DNA of 64,000 nt from Trifolium pratense (Eukaryota > Streptophyta > Magnoliopsida > Fabales > Fabaceae): NCBI RefSeq assembly GCF_020283565.1, contig NC_060060.1:42780001-42844000 (forward strand), written 5' to 3'. Positions 28,554 to 40,058 of this stretch are shown piece by piece; position 1 is the first letter of the stretch, and the number at the start of each line of letters is the position of its first letter. The notes beneath the pieces were generated by a model, which had not been told where the DNA came from, made no database searches, and saw only the letters and a program-made list of their open reading frames with translations. The position numbers were made by a program, and so were the translations under genes.

Positions 28554-29616
28554 TGATGCAGCCAGTCACTTGTTGACTTTAATTATAATTATACAGTTTT
28601 TTAATTAAATTTTAGGAGTATTTCATGATCAAAGAGAAGAATATTTAGAAATTGTCATAGCAAAGAAGTTTGAAGACTAAAGGCAAAAAGAAGGAAAAGA
28701 CTTAGAAAAAATATCAAGTTTGTTGAACTAAATCACGCCTCAAGCTACTGTTTTTCTCGCGTCTCGGCACAATTTCATCGTGGCGCGATTTTGCACTTGG
28801 ATTTGGATGTGACATCATCAAGATGTCAGCATGATGAAATCTTGCCCTTTAATCACATGCCACCTATGCAACTAAGCACACAATTCATATGGATGGATTA
28901 CACGTGTTACAGGGCACGATTTATTCCTTCCTAAGCATATAATTAGGGCTTTATTAGGGATTTTTGATGATTTTCTGTAGAACTATTTGAACCATGTAAA
29001 TACGTGTTCTTATTTATGCAATCAAAACTAATAGTTATTCAGTTGATTTCGTGTTTAATGTTTTTCGTTATTTGGCCAATATCGTATTGATTTCAAGAAA
29101 TAATTCACTGCTGACCCTAGGTTTTATTACTAGAACTAAATTAACTGTTTGTCAATCGTAACCGCTTTAGGAATAAAGGGTTAGTTGATATGATTAAGAA
29201 TTTAACGTTCAATAATGCTTTTGATAATATTAGTTCCACCTAAGGAATTACGGTACTTTATTAGATAAAAGGGATCATGAGCCAAAGAATTTGACTTAAT
29301 CTAATTTGTTAAATTATCATAACTATTAGAGTTTGGTTGTTGAGAATTAGAACCTAGAGTACCAAATAGGGATACAGAGAGGATTCGAAATAATCCCTAA
29401 TCGTCTTTCGCTCATAAAAGTTCACGTTTCAACTTTCGATTTTAATTATTGTCATTGTTACTACAAATCAATTTGAAAACCCCCCTTTCCAATTTATTTA
29501 TTAATCCTAAATTCATTGAATTGTTTAGTTGAAGATAAGAACAATCCCTGTGGATACGAATCTTATAAATTTTATTACTTAACAGTAAAATAGTACACTT
29601 GCTAATTTTGTCATCA
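28554..29616 (+). mobile_element. Solo LTR (1,063 bp), gypsy-like, in the partial unit
   Basis: It begins TGATGCAGCC and ends TTTTGTCATCA (inverted TGATG/CATCA ends) and is flanked by the 5-bp duplication ACCAC (28549-28553, 29617-29621). Other array copies have the uninterrupted site GACCACATATAG. There is no internal region, so it is a solo LTR left by recombination. The 3' part (CCCTGTGGATACGAATCTTA) resembles LTRs of large plant Ty3/gypsy elements; the family is inference. Confidence 0.92.
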
Positions 29617-29817
29617 ACCACATATAGTCAGATTTTTTGAGCGAATACATGTAAATATCTTTTTTCCGGAGTTGGATGCAATAAAAAATTGTGGATCTCA
29701 AAATATTTTTGACCTTAGTTATATGTCGAAGAATCTAGCGTTCTTGATAAGTGTGGTTAGACCTAATGGTAAGACTTGTCTAGAGCCTAATGATTATTCT
29801 CACACTTTAAATGTATC
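29617..29817 (+). repeat. End of the array: unit remnant with internal deletion
   Basis: Unit sequence continues from ACCACATATAGTCAG to GAATCTAGC (about 29739), then jumps about 1.25 kb within the unit to TTCTTGATAAGTGTGG, and leaves unit homology near AAATGTA at 29817. It has more point differences than the full copies, so it is the oldest edge of the array. Confidence 0.85.
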
Positions 29818-30113
29818 TTGAATTGTTGTCATTTCAAAAATTCATATTTAAATACATATCATGTCAAAAAAATGATAAATAAAAAAGAAATACAACTATT
29901 TAGTGTTATAAATTTCCACTTGCATAAGTTTAAAGTTTAAAGTTAAATATACTATTTAGTGTTATAAAGTTTGGTCCCTTTTTATAAGATCTACTTTGAC
30001 TAAAATATACTATCCATTTATCTTATTTTGCCCGTATTTTTTTAATAATATATAGATGTAAATATTAGCATATAAGATACTGTTTAATTTATTTTGATTA
30101 GTATTTTCAAAAT

Positions 30114-31010
30114 TGTTGGGTTTTTGTATGTTGACTACATTTTGCAAAAACATCTTTTAGCCAAGTGTCGGGACAGATGCATTCACATTTGGAACAACAT
30201 CCCATGACAGGTAATTCACGCCAGCTAGCGCTATATTTTTATATGTAATCTTTCATAGATTTGCTTGAAGAATTGTTTCGTGCTTACTTATACAACAAGG
30301 CGCACGTGGTCTATTACCTTCTGAAGGCAGCCGAACCCTAGTTATATTTTCTAAAGGAATGAAATAACTTTAGAAAATATATTACGCAATTCAAAAATAT
30401 AATTATGCAATTCAAAATTATACAGCCGCAATTCTAGAAGACCTAATTCTGTCTTCTAGAAGACAAGCATATGGTTATGAGTATCTAAAACCGTGGTATT
30501 AAAAAGCGTGTGTCTTAGGGTTTTAGTGTGTCAATTGTTAATTGTGAGCCTTTCTTCTGTCTCCTTGATGCAAGCTTAGGAATGGGTTTATTGAGTTGTA
30601 ATTGTGAACTGCTCCTATGCTTTGAAGTATGGAGTTAGTTTGTGTTTGATTCACTCGAGAGCTTTTAAGCGAGAGTGAACTCTAGTTTCATAGGAGGGTG
30701 TCTCCATCATTGGTTCTGTTTGTATTGATAACAACGCCTTTTTTTTTGGTTTACAATGAGCTGAGGATCGAACCCAGGACCTATAGCATACTACCCAAAC
30801 CCCTCACCACTAGACCAAACCTAGTGGCGTATTGATAATAACTCTGTCTGTGTTGTTAGAGGGAATTGAGATGGGGTATCATATCTAGGAGTTCCTAGGT
30901 AGGATTAGCACGGGTAGTGTCTAGGTGATAAGTCGTAAACCAGGGTGTTTGCTGAGGGCTTTGAACTAGAACCATTTAAGTGTTTAATTAATTGTTGTGA
31001 TGGCTTTTAA
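30114..31010 (+). mobile_element. LTR-like fragment, plus orientation
   Basis: Starts TGTTGGGTTTTTG and contains ATATCTAGGAGTTCCTAGGT and GTAGTGTCTAGGTGATAAG. Its reverse counterpart is in 31736-32681, with diverged but collinear homology. It lacks a clear right end and carries a SINE insertion (30732-30828). Confidence 0.55.
30732..30828 (-). mobile_element. tRNA-derived SINE with 10-bp target duplication
   Basis: The minus strand reads GGTTTGGTCTAGTGGTGAGG (A-box-like) and CCTGGGTTCGATCCTCA (B-box), followed by an A9 run. It is flanked by a perfect 10-bp GTATTGATAA at 30722-30731 and 30829-30838. At 97 bp it is a short member. It inserted into the LTR fragment. Confidence 0.82.
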
Positions 31011-31735
31011 TTAATTTAGTGGCGAATAGTTATTTATCAAGAGCATTAGTTAACGAGCGATTTATGAGGCGTTGTGAGTGTTAGGCCTTGGACTTGAGCT
31101 TTTGGCTCATTGGGCCTGTGTCACACAAATAGGGAGAGCTATATATAGCTTGAGTTAGAGAGAGAATCACTTCTTGGTGATCAAGAAGAAGTAGAGCTAT
31201 ATATATGCAATTATTGATGATTGTTGATGATGTTTGATGAATTTTGTCAATGATGTTTGATGATTTATGAAGTAGGATATTAGAATTATGTTATTCTAAT
31301 AAAGAAGGATATCAAATTATGTTATTCGATAAAGACGTATATTAAGGTATAGAGGATATTCCAATAAAGAATGATATCGAATTATATTTATCTTATAAAG
31401 AAGGATATTAGAGGTGAGATACTCTAATAAAGAAGATAGTATCACATGCATTAGATTTGTCTAGGGTGACATAGCATGAGTTGTGGCATTAGATGCATTA
31501 GGATTATGTGCACATTATGTGATAATTGATATGTGACACTAATTGGGAATTGTTGATGAATTGTTTGTGTGTGTTTATAATTGATTGAAGTGTTAGATGT
31601 TTTATTAACTCTAAATGATACTTCTATTTGTTAATGCCTCATAATCTTATAATTGAACTAAGATTGAGAATGTGAAATTCTGGTATCGTTAGAATGATGT
31701 TATCAAAGATGTCCCAACAACAGCTTTATGAATAT
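31011..31735. other. Repeat-derived spacer with reiterated GATATTA/AAAGAAGGATAT motifs
   Basis: No gene. From 31195 to 31440 short motifs (TTGATGATG, then AATAAAGAAGGATAT) recur imperfectly. It is probably LTR-retrotransposon sequence. Confidence 0.35.
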
Positions 31736-32681
31736 TGTTGAATGGGTTGTTGGCACATCTTACATAACAAATAAATAAATAAACTGACAGAAAGTAAATT
31801 ACACAAGTAATTGTTAACCCAGTTCAGCCAACTACCTACTCTGGGGATACCAATCCAGGAAGGAAATCCACTAATAGTTCTAGTCACTAAGACCTCTAGC
31901 AAACCCTTGGATTTACATCTCAAACTAAGACCTCCAGCAAATCCTTGGTTTACGTCTTATAACCTCGACACTACTCATGTAACTTCTGCCTAGGAACTCC
32001 TAGATATGAGATCCCATCTCACTTCCACTCACACAACACAACCTGTGTTGTTTATACAATGTTGGGAATAATGTGGTAACAACTTACCTAGACAATACTT
32101 CACTTTTGCTTAAAAGCTTCAAGTGAATCACACACTGTTACCTCCGTACTTCAAAGCTTAGGAGTAACCTTACACTAATAAACTCAGTTCTTAACTCGTG
32201 TTATAGAATCCACAAGTAAGAATCACAATAAACAAATACAGACTCAACAAAGACTCATTATGTATTTTCTAATACTTTTCAATAAGATGCTTAGTCTTGA
32301 ACTTCGTCTTCATATATAATGAACAAGCACGCTCCTCTTGCTTCTCAAATGCTAGGACACTCCTTTGAGAATCATAAAAGGTGATCTGATTCGTTTTTGA
32401 TCTTCATCAGGAATGTATAGAAACTTTCCAAAAGTGTTTAAGGGACTTTTAGAAGATAAGAGTAATATTACCGTTGTTCCATTAAGTCCATCGTATCCTT
32501 AAAACACCTGATCAGATCAAATCTTCATTAAGCGTGCTTTAAAGTGGATTTCCATATATAGCAGATGCTTATATTAAATGCGCGAGATTTCCTTTTAGCA
32601 AATAGGATGTTGTAACATGTTTTCCAACATCTTGTTAGCATATTTGTTTTAGCAAAATTAAGCCAATTCAAATATCCAACA
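31736..32681 (-). mobile_element. Probable solo LTR, copia-like, minus orientation
   Basis: On the minus strand it starts TGTTGGATATTTG and ends CCCATTCAACA, with TG..CA ends and about 946 bp. Flanks GAATAT and GAATGT could be a mutated target duplication. There is no internal gag or pol. It belongs to the same family as the fragment at 30114. Confidence 0.55.
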
Positions 32682-33599
32682 GAATGTATTCTTGTGATGC
32701 TTTGTTAATTATAAATGGTGTCTTGATTACAATTATCTTGTAATCTATTATTGGTTGAAGATGTTAATGTATATTTGTGAGTTAGAATATGTATGATAAT
32801 AATGATGAAGTTTGAGTATATTTCTCACACTAGTATGTTGATGATTATGTTTTCTAACTCTCTGCTTTGTGTTATGTGATGGACCTTTAGGGGTCCAGAT
32901 TCACAGGTTATGTGTTTATCGATGTCGAGTCGTCGGTGAAGCTCTGCTCTGATTGTAACACGGGAAAAATGGATTTTCATATAATGTATATGTTTAGTCC
33001 CTTATTTTAGTATCTTATTGTATTATTTTAGAAAGGATTTTGTATAAGTGAAACTTACTAAATTAAATACATCAGTATTATTTTTGTAAAGAAGAATGTA
33101 ATACCTAGAACCAATGTTTTATAAATAACTTTCAATTTTCCATCGCGTACTTTGAAATAAATTTTTAATAAAGGTAGAATTACTTAAATAATGGGTTTGG
33201 GTGTTACATTATTTATTGCTTTATTGTTCCTTCTGTTAAGTCAAGTGTTTCAACAAGTGTGTGAACATCGTTAGCAACACTTGTCTATTGTGTGCCAGGA
33301 TTTCAAAAATATTAAGTTTTTATAATTGTGCACACACTAAGTACAAAGATCTCATTCTCTATTGCATTTTTATAAAGATATTAGTGATCAAAATTGTGCA
33401 TTGACGTACGTGCAGTGGTCAAATTAGGTCTTATATTTAGGGACGGAGGAAGTATTTCTTAATCAATGTGCGAAATTCTAAAATGACCAAATATTTGAGA
33501 CAGATAAAGTGTATGTTTCATGCTTAAATTCAATATTGTCATTTAAAACGTTTGATGCTAATAATATTTGGCCACACCAAAAAACAAATCCTAGATTCG
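32682..33599. other. Retrotransposon-like spacer, no gene
   Basis: Contains GACCTTTAGGGGTCCAGATT and, near 33190-33210, GGGTTTGGGTGTTACA, whose complement TGTAACACCC is a common legume gypsy-LTR start. No ORF is recognised. TATTTAGGGACGGAGGAAGT near 33434 is a Stowaway-type MITE end. Confidence 0.35.
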
Positions 33600-33708
33600 T
33601 CTCTGGACTTAGTTGTGGGTAAGTCATCGGTACTTTCAAAAGTACCCATAGCTACGAAGCCGCGGCTAACTACTTGTGGGTAATAAAGAAATTTCTTGTA
33701 GTGATTGG
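33600..33708. mobile_element. CACTA 3' end remnant
   Basis: It ends AAATTTCTTGTAGTG, whose complement starts CACTACAAGAAATTT, a usual CACTA terminus. Subterminal motifs pair (ACTTGTGGGTAATAA, TAGTTGTGGGTAAGTC, GCCGCGGC). No matching left end was found. Confidence 0.5.
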
Positions 33709-33816
33709 TTAACTAGGTCTGATATTTTGAAACGGGGGAGTAGTTATACATAAAGCCATAAAATACTTCTCGACTAATTTATTTGAAATTATAAATTATT
33801 AGGAATCAACAATTTC

Positions 33817-34350
33817 CTATGTAAGATGATTTATAGATATAAATGCAACTTCACTAAGTACAAAAATCTCATTGTTTCGAACATGGACCGCAGGATCATA
33901 TGTCCCCTTATGATTTTGAATAGCTTTCTCACAACTTGCTACTCCATCACTAGCACTTTGTACATCATTTTTTGCACTTTGAGGATCCATATTCAACTCA
34001 CTCAATGCCCTATTGAATGCACCAAGAATTTTGTTGTAAAAATCATTGCCACATAGTCTAAGAGCTTCATCATTGGGATTATGTTTTGCTAATGTTCTAA
34101 CATATGCTTGAACCGATGTAGCTTCAGATATTGCAAAATTTAAGATATACCTTGAGAGGTCATGATAATTTGTGGCTGCAATGATTCTTGAATCATCTTT
34201 CAAAAAATTCAAGCAATCGTTCCTATCTTGCGCGGCTTGATTGCATACAATTTCATATAATTTAAGAGATAATGTTGGAACAGAAGCATTAAATATGAAG
34301 CACAAGCAAATGACGAAAAATGTTGATAGGGATAACTTGGTGGATTTCAT
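33817..34350 (-). CDS. Secreted PMEI-domain protein (177 aa)
   Basis: A single exon on the minus strand. I chose the ATG at 34350 (MKSTKLSLSTFF), because it aligns with the MKS.. starts of the other copies and gives a clean signal peptide ending near VPTLS. An upstream in-frame ATG at 34416 would add 22 residues in front of the signal. Family cysteines: C36 and C46 (EIVCNQAAQDRNDC), then LRLCGNDFYN and VASCEKAI. SLKLYEIVC, ATNYHDL and the ending ISINHLT are shared with the array copies, so this is a diverged paralogue. The extra cysteine after YHDL is replaced by Ser. A TATATATAAAC on the minus strand near 34425 is a suitable TATA box. Predicted role: an apoplastic inhibitor of pectin methylesterase or invertase. 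Confidence 0.9.
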   Translation of the reverse strand: MKSTKLSLSTFFVICLCFIFNASVPTLSLKLYEIVCNQAAQDRNDCLNFLKDDSRIIAATNYHDLSRYILNFAISEATSVQAYVRTLAKHNPNDEALRLCGNDFYNKILGAFNRALSELNMDPQSAKNDVQSASDGVASCEKAIQNHKGTYDPAVHVRNNEIFVLSEVAFISINHLT

Positions 34351-34439
34351 TTTTCTAATGATATTGATGAATATGAGAACCTCAAATTGTTTTCTTTGTA
34401 AAATATAAATGTCCAATTAGGTTTATATATAGTTCTTTT

Positions 34440-35220
34440 TTAATAATTGTCTGAATTCATTTTTCCAAGTGTCAATTTTTTTTTATAATTGTGTAATTAT
34501 AAATCATAGATAACTAGTATTTTGAAATAAATAATATTTATAAGTTTTTGCCAACGAAAAAAGTAAATTTCTTTTTTGTACAAGGAAAGTAAAAATTTAA
34601 TAGCTTTGACAAATTTTAATAGGAAAGAATGATAATAAAATAATTATTCGACACACATTCAATTGGTCAAAGAAATTTGATTTTTAACTATGTGATATTC
34701 ATTGATCGATTTCCCATACATAAATACCCCATATAATTTTAACACATTAAAATATCTTTCATTATTTTTGTCTATTAATATATTTGACCAATATATTCTC
34801 ATAAACAGAATTGTTTTTTGACAAATTATGTATAACGCAAATTACTATGTACACCAATGTCAAGAACGGACTACAAATTTTTTAAAATTTTTTTGGACTA
34901 ATTTAACAAATATTTGGTGTGGACTTTTCATAAAAAGAATACATAGTTTTGGTGTAGACTTTTCATAATATCAACAATATCCTTGATTTTTTTTAGTAGC
35001 AATAATAATCTTTTATTAACAAACTTACCATAACATAAGACACATCTTTCTTTTTAGCATAAATTTTTTTTATTAACAAACTCACCATAACATAAGATTT
35101 TTTTTTTTGGACATAAGTTAGATACAGGCAGGCGCGGAACGCGCCTACTGACAGTATATTATAATTTTATTTTGAATTATTGAATATTTCATAAATGTAG
35201 GATTATATGTTCGAACCATT
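34440..35220. other. AT-rich intergenic, no gene
   Basis: The upstream region of the PMEI gene at 34350. Two versions of a TTGGTGTGGACTTTTCATAA-type segment occur near 34914 and 34949, and TTTTTATTAACAAACTTACC-type segments near 35013 and 35068. There is no coding signal. Confidence 0.35.
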
Positions 35221-35338
35221 GTAAGCTTAGCTCAATTGACAGAGACATTATATTATATATACAGGGGGTTGGGGTTCGAACCTCGATCATCTTTTATTCA
35301 CCTTTAGGGTGAAATTTCCGGCCACTAAACTACTTTAC
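35221..35338 (+). mobile_element. tRNA-related SINE
   Basis: AGCTTAGCTCAATTGACAGA (A-box-like) and GGGGTTCGAACCTCGATC (B-box GGTTCGAACC) are spaced as in tRNA-derived plant SINEs. The sequence continues into TTTCCGGCCACTAAACTAC. No clear target duplication. Confidence 0.6.
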
Positions 35339-35429
35339 CAACAATTTTTTATTTTTTTTATAGATTCGAACCTATCTAGGACGCACACTAATTATCTTCT
35401 ACCCTATATTAGAAAAGAAGATACAAACT

Positions 35430-36660
35430 GACGGTGGTTCTGCAAGTGCACAAAATCGCTACCAAGTAATAAATTGATAAGTTTATCGTTCTTCACAGGG
35501 ATTGTGCCAAGGTTACTAGTTTCGCTTCAGAATATGATAGTTGTCTTCGCTTTGTTTGTTTGAGAAGGTATCTTTGCGGGTACTTTAGTAAATGCAGAAA
35601 GTAAATAACTGAAAATAAATTACAGAAAAGTATATGTGTGTGTGACCACACGGGGTGGTTAAGTGTGGTCGGATCCCTCCCTTACTCCTGCTTGGTTGCT
35701 CAATTATTTCTCTCTCCTAGGATGTAGACTGATGAAAATTGGTGCGATGTATTTATTATCTGTGCCTATCCCTATTACAAGCTCTAAAGAGCCTAGTTAG
35801 AGGTTCCCTTTACTTTATTTAGACACCATTATCCAGGACTCAACTTTTTCGTTAATACTTTAGTCTCATCACCCTGGTGACCCCTAAATTATAAGTTCAC
35901 GTTGCCTAAAACTAGTCACCTACCCACAAGCATACTCTACAAGGTAGAAATTATCGCTATGTTCCAATCCTATACTAAGACCTCATATACTAAATTTAAT
36001 GCTCTCATGTTGGCCCTAGCAAGCTGTCATTCGGTTGGGATTACTAGTTTCGTTTCCTATGCGATATCCACTAGGTCCTTAGATTTTATTCTAATGTGAT
36101 CAATATTAAAATAACTAAAACCAGACAATCAAAAGAGTTTCCATTGGAAATAACTGACTTCATATAATATAAATAATATAAATAGTACAACCAAGCATTC
36201 GTAAGGGAGTTTCTCGACTCCACCTAACCTAGGAAAAATAAATTACAAAGACAGAAAGAAAAGAACCTTATTGGTCTTGGAGTTCCTTGGCCTCCTTGCG
36301 TCCTCCTTAGAGTTCTCTTACTCTAGAGTGAATATTGAATAACTCTCAATATTTTTGAATTAATAATTGTGAAGGAGGAGGGCTCTATTTATAGTTTTAC
36401 AGTTGGATTTGAGTTTTTTCTGCGCACCCATCACACCCATCGTGGCCACGATGGCGTGTAATTTCGCCTCATCGTGGCCACGATGGATCCTATCATGGTG
36501 CGATGGAAGATTTGATCAGGATTTTCTGCTTATTTTTCAAGTCATCATCGTGCTACGATGACAAGCCATCGTGCCACGATGGTAAAGATTTTCTTCAATT
36601 TTATTCGTTTCTCATCGCGCCATGCCCAGACTCATCGTGGGTACGATGGTGCACTGCTTA
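35430..36660. mobile_element. LTR-retrotransposon-like sequence with GGCCACGATGG palindromes
   Basis: GACGGTGGTTCTGCAAGTGC at the start and repeated CATCGTGGCCACGATG palindromes (36437-36454, 36470-36485 and variants near 36549-36640) look like the long LTR of a Ty3/gypsy element. The solo LTR at 28554 has a related TTTCATCGTGGCGCGAT motif. Borders are unclear. The plus-strand ORFs here have no recognisable domain. Confidence 0.5.
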
Positions 36661-37450
36661 ATTCCATTTTTTGTCCTTTTTTGCTGTTTTTTCCACTTTT
36701 CTTACTTATGGTCCTTGTGTCTTCTCTTTTCCCGATATTTGCTTGCTTTTGGTCTTTAATTACTATAAAAACTATACAAATCTACTACGAAAAACATCAT
36801 ATAATTGGCTGTCATCTCAAACAAAATTACCAAATTGCCCCTTTTTAATATTTTGACACATCATTCAATTAGGGTTATTTTGTGTTTTAATTTAAAAGTT
36901 AGTAGAAAAAAATCCCATTATCTGATGATAACTGCTAAAGTCAGTAAGTTAGTAGAAAAAAAAACTTCCCATCATCTGATTCCTATTCTAACTTCCTTTT
37001 ATTTTTCTTTTCTTTCTTCTTCAATTTCTTTCTTCTTCTTCAATCCATTAACTTTTGGTGTTGGTATCAATCTTTTAGAAGGTAAAATCATGATTTTTTT
37101 TTTCTTTGTGTTTTCTTTTCTTCTCTATTTCATGTATACGGAAGTTTTCACAAACACAAACATTAGTGTTACACTCTTTATTTTTTCCTTTTTTGTTGCT
37201 ATTTTAAGTTTGTTACATCCTTATCTTTTTCTTTTTTTTGTTGTTGCTATTTTTAGGTTTTTTATTCATATAACCAAAAATAATTTTTCCCTTTTTTGTT
37301 GTTGTATTTTGTTGATACTTTGTTCGTACTTTATTTCTTGATACTTTGTTCATACTTTATGAATTTTTCCATGACTTTTTCAACTTTTTCTACTTGATTT
37401 TCTATTATTATTTTTAAACTTTCTGAGATGAAATTGTTCAAGAATCGGCG
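36661..37450 (+). other. T-rich region, no gene recognised
   Basis: A long T/C-rich plus strand (36960-37380) with low-complexity open frames rich in F, L and S. It may be a leader in front of the RPA-like fragment that follows. No domain is visible. Confidence 0.35.
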
Positions 37451-37588
37451 ATGTCAAGGGCTTTTGATGACATTAAATCTATCAACGATTCAAACGAGAT
37501 ATGGAAACTTGTTGTGAGGCTTGAAGATATGTGGAGAGTAACTAATGGTGGAAAACAACATCTTGAATTTATGATATTGGAGAAATAG
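37451..37588 (+). pseudogene. RPA1-like OB-fold fragment (probably Helitron-related)
   Basis: 46 codons: MSRAFDDIKSINDSNEIWKL, then VVRLEDMWRVTNGGKQHLEF and a TAG at 37586. This is the start of the replication-protein-A-like DNA-binding domain that is abundant in legume genomes in Helitrons or RPA-like host paralogues. Nothing further downstream matches, and a GTATAATAAG after the stop may be a former splice donor. It is a fragment only. Confidence 0.6.
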
Positions 37589-37802
37589 GTATAATAAGTT
37601 TAATATATGCTTTAAAACATAGCTTTTTTTTTAGTTTGTTTGTTATGAAATTTATACATCTTATACAATGGATCAATGATAATTTATACATCAATAATAA
37701 GTTAAATTCCATTTTAACCCAAAAACTTCAGTTTTCAATTCATATGATATTAGAGAACTCATCAAGCATCATTTCAAACAAAACAATACTCACCAAGAGA
37801 TA

Positions 37803-39277
37803 CACATACAAAAAATTCGCCATTTAGCCACGGTCAAAACCGTAGCTAATAGTGCCATAGACCGTGGCTAATAAAGTTTGCCACGGTAATTTTGAGGGTG
37901 GCTTATACCGGCGTCGCAAAATTTAGACACGGCTAAAATTGACTTTTGCAACGGCTAAAATTGACTTTTGCAACGGCAGTATAGAGCGTGGTAACAATTT
38001 TACAACCACGGTTTTTTATCAATTAGCCACGGTCTAACCGTGGCAAAACAATGCGCAGGAGAATTTAAAAAGTTATTTGGCTACGATTTTAACCGTGGCT
38101 AAACAAAGCATCAAAGATTGCCACTCCTGTAACCGTGGCAAATATTGTTCTGTTTTTTTTTTTTTTAACTTGCTCTGCACTCTTTTGTAGCTTCTACAAC
38201 CCAATACTAACACAATACATATCAATTAACACAGCTACTATAAGTTACAGACCAATCTCTTAAGATATTGTTACAACACAAGCATGTGAAATTAACTATT
38301 AAGATAAAACATCCTACTTTAAAACTGATATTAGAAATCTGAGAATGATTAAGCAACTACATACCTTTTTGGTATCACAGTCCTCTGAGATCACTTGAAA
38401 TTCTTGTTAATCACACTGATGCTTAGGAATTATCACAATCAATGCATTCTAATCATACTTTCAAGAATAACCTGAACAGTATTTTAGTGAAAGAATTTAA
38501 TCAGTGTTGAATTAAACCAATCAAGAACTATAAAAGTAAACAACAACCAAGGCATAATAAAGGTTAAGGTTCTAATTAAAGGACAACATTGTGATGAACT
38601 TATAAAGAAGGACTTACTAACTACAGAGTTGTTTATCCTATTATAAAGTGGTGAATGATTTAACTTTAACCATTTTATGACAGGATTCACCTTTTTATTA
38701 ATGGGGTATTCTTTATGAATAAGTTCATATGTCGGTATACAATGGTAAGAAACCCTGCTAAGTTACCTGATTTACGGACTCCAACAACTCCTCTAATAAA
38801 CTCCTCTGATAACATATTCCAACAAGTAAAACATGCATCCCAATTAACTTGCCACTAACCTCAGGAAACGGATATTAGATTTAGATCCTTAAATTTCTTT
38901 AATCTCTTATTTTTGGCCACTGAAATCCAGTCCACAGTAAGTTTCTTTTGGCAACTGACAGAAGCATGAATTAAGGCCTGAAATCAAAATTAAGCATGTT
39001 GGGAAGTTAGGTTAAGAGAAAAGCCATAAATAATTATTCGACTCTTTAATAACGCTATACGAACCTGTGATTTTCACGAAATTAAAATATAACTATTTCA
39101 AATAATCAAGGATAATGATATAATTAAAATATAACTATTTCCGACGAGGGAAGCATAGATTTCATCGATATTTTTGGGGAAATTGATAGAGGGAATTGAT
39201 GCGGCTAGACCGTGGCAAATGGAGTTATTTACCCACAGTCTATAAAACCTTGGCTAAATAGCGAATTTTTTGTAGTG
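37803..39277. mobile_element. CACTA-like non-autonomous element, 1.47 kb
   Basis: The right end is GGCTAAATAGCGAATTTTTTGTAGTG, read as two halves; its complement starts CACTACAAAAAATTCGC. The left end reads CACATACAAAAAATTCGCC, one base longer. Subterminal arrays of GCCACGG / CCGTGGC motifs occur at both ends (37825-38145, 39205-39255). No 3-bp duplication is seen, so the left border may be damaged. There is no transposase ORF. Confidence 0.65.
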
Positions 39278-39530
39278 CAATTGCGGTGCGATGATGTTGC
39301 AGAGACTACTACATCAGCATTATTACAGCCTAATTGAGGATAGGTCTACAATTTAATACTATGACGGATTACCATTGAACTAACACCTTATATATAGAAG
39401 ATTAAAAGTAAAGTTACAATATTATTTAATAATAGCGAAATAGCATAATTGTTTTTAACCACAAAATATAAATTTTATTAATATATTAAAGAAAAAAAAG
39501 TACAAGAAATATTCAACCACGCGGCAAATT

Positions 39531-40058
39531 TCATAAGCCACCACTATGTGTAAGATGAGTTAAAGCTAAAACAGAAATTTCAGTAAGTAAAAGGGCTTCC
39601 TTGTTTAGAACACCAATTGCAAATCTGTTTCTTGTCTTTTGAGCTTGAAGAGCATTGTCACAATTTGTAATTTGATCACCAGCAATTTTTGTATCATCTA
39701 TTGCACTTTGAGGATCTTGAACCATCTCACTCATTGAACTTCTTAATGCTCCAATACATTTATTATAAAATGCACTTGCACATTGTGCAATGGCTGGATC
39801 ATTAGGAGTACGATTTAGGTTTTTGATAAGATATCTATGAGCACGTGTAGCCTCAGTTATTGCCATGTCTAAGATAAACTTTGAGAGATCTTGATAATTT
39901 GTGGCAGAGTTGATTCTTGAGTCAGCTTGCAATTCATCAAAGCAATGACCATTATCATGCAAGAGCTCACTGCATACAATTTCATACAATTTAAGAGATA
40001 GTGTTGGAACAATAGCATGAGATATGAGGCACAAGAAAATGATGATGTTGGATTTCAT
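39531..40058 (-). CDS. Secreted PMEI-domain protein (175 aa)
   Basis: A minus-strand single exon. Signal peptide MKSNIIIFLCLISHAIVPTLS, shown here in part: NIIIFLCLISHAIVPTLS. Family cysteines C29 and C39 (EIVCSELLHDNGHC), then AQCASAFYNKC and ITNCDNAL; the extra Cys in FYNKC is not in its paralogues. Shared blocks SLKLYEIVC, ATNYQDLSKFIL and ALTHLT tie it to the array PMEIs, most closely to the gene at 33817. It ends with an unusual HSGGL tail. A TATATATA lies near 40131 on the minus strand, about 75 bp upstream. Predicted as a cell-wall or vacuolar inhibitor of pectin methylesterase or invertase; the target cannot be told from sequence. Confidence 0.9.
   Translation of the reverse strand: MKSNIIIFLCLISHAIVPTLSLKLYEIVCSELLHDNGHCFDELQADSRINSATNYQDLSKFILDMAITEATRAHRYLIKNLNRTPNDPAIAQCASAFYNKCIGALRSSMSEMVQDPQSAIDDTKIAGDQITNCDNALQAQKTRNRFAIGVLNKEALLLTEISVLALTHLTHSGGL

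Noticed and set aside
36558..37341. Possible membrane protein rich in F, L and S
   Set aside because: Low-complexity T-rich sequence; no domain or splice context.
37800..39280. 3-bp target duplication for the 1.47 kb CACTA-like element
   Set aside because: Flanks ATA and CAA do not match, so the left border is left uncertain.
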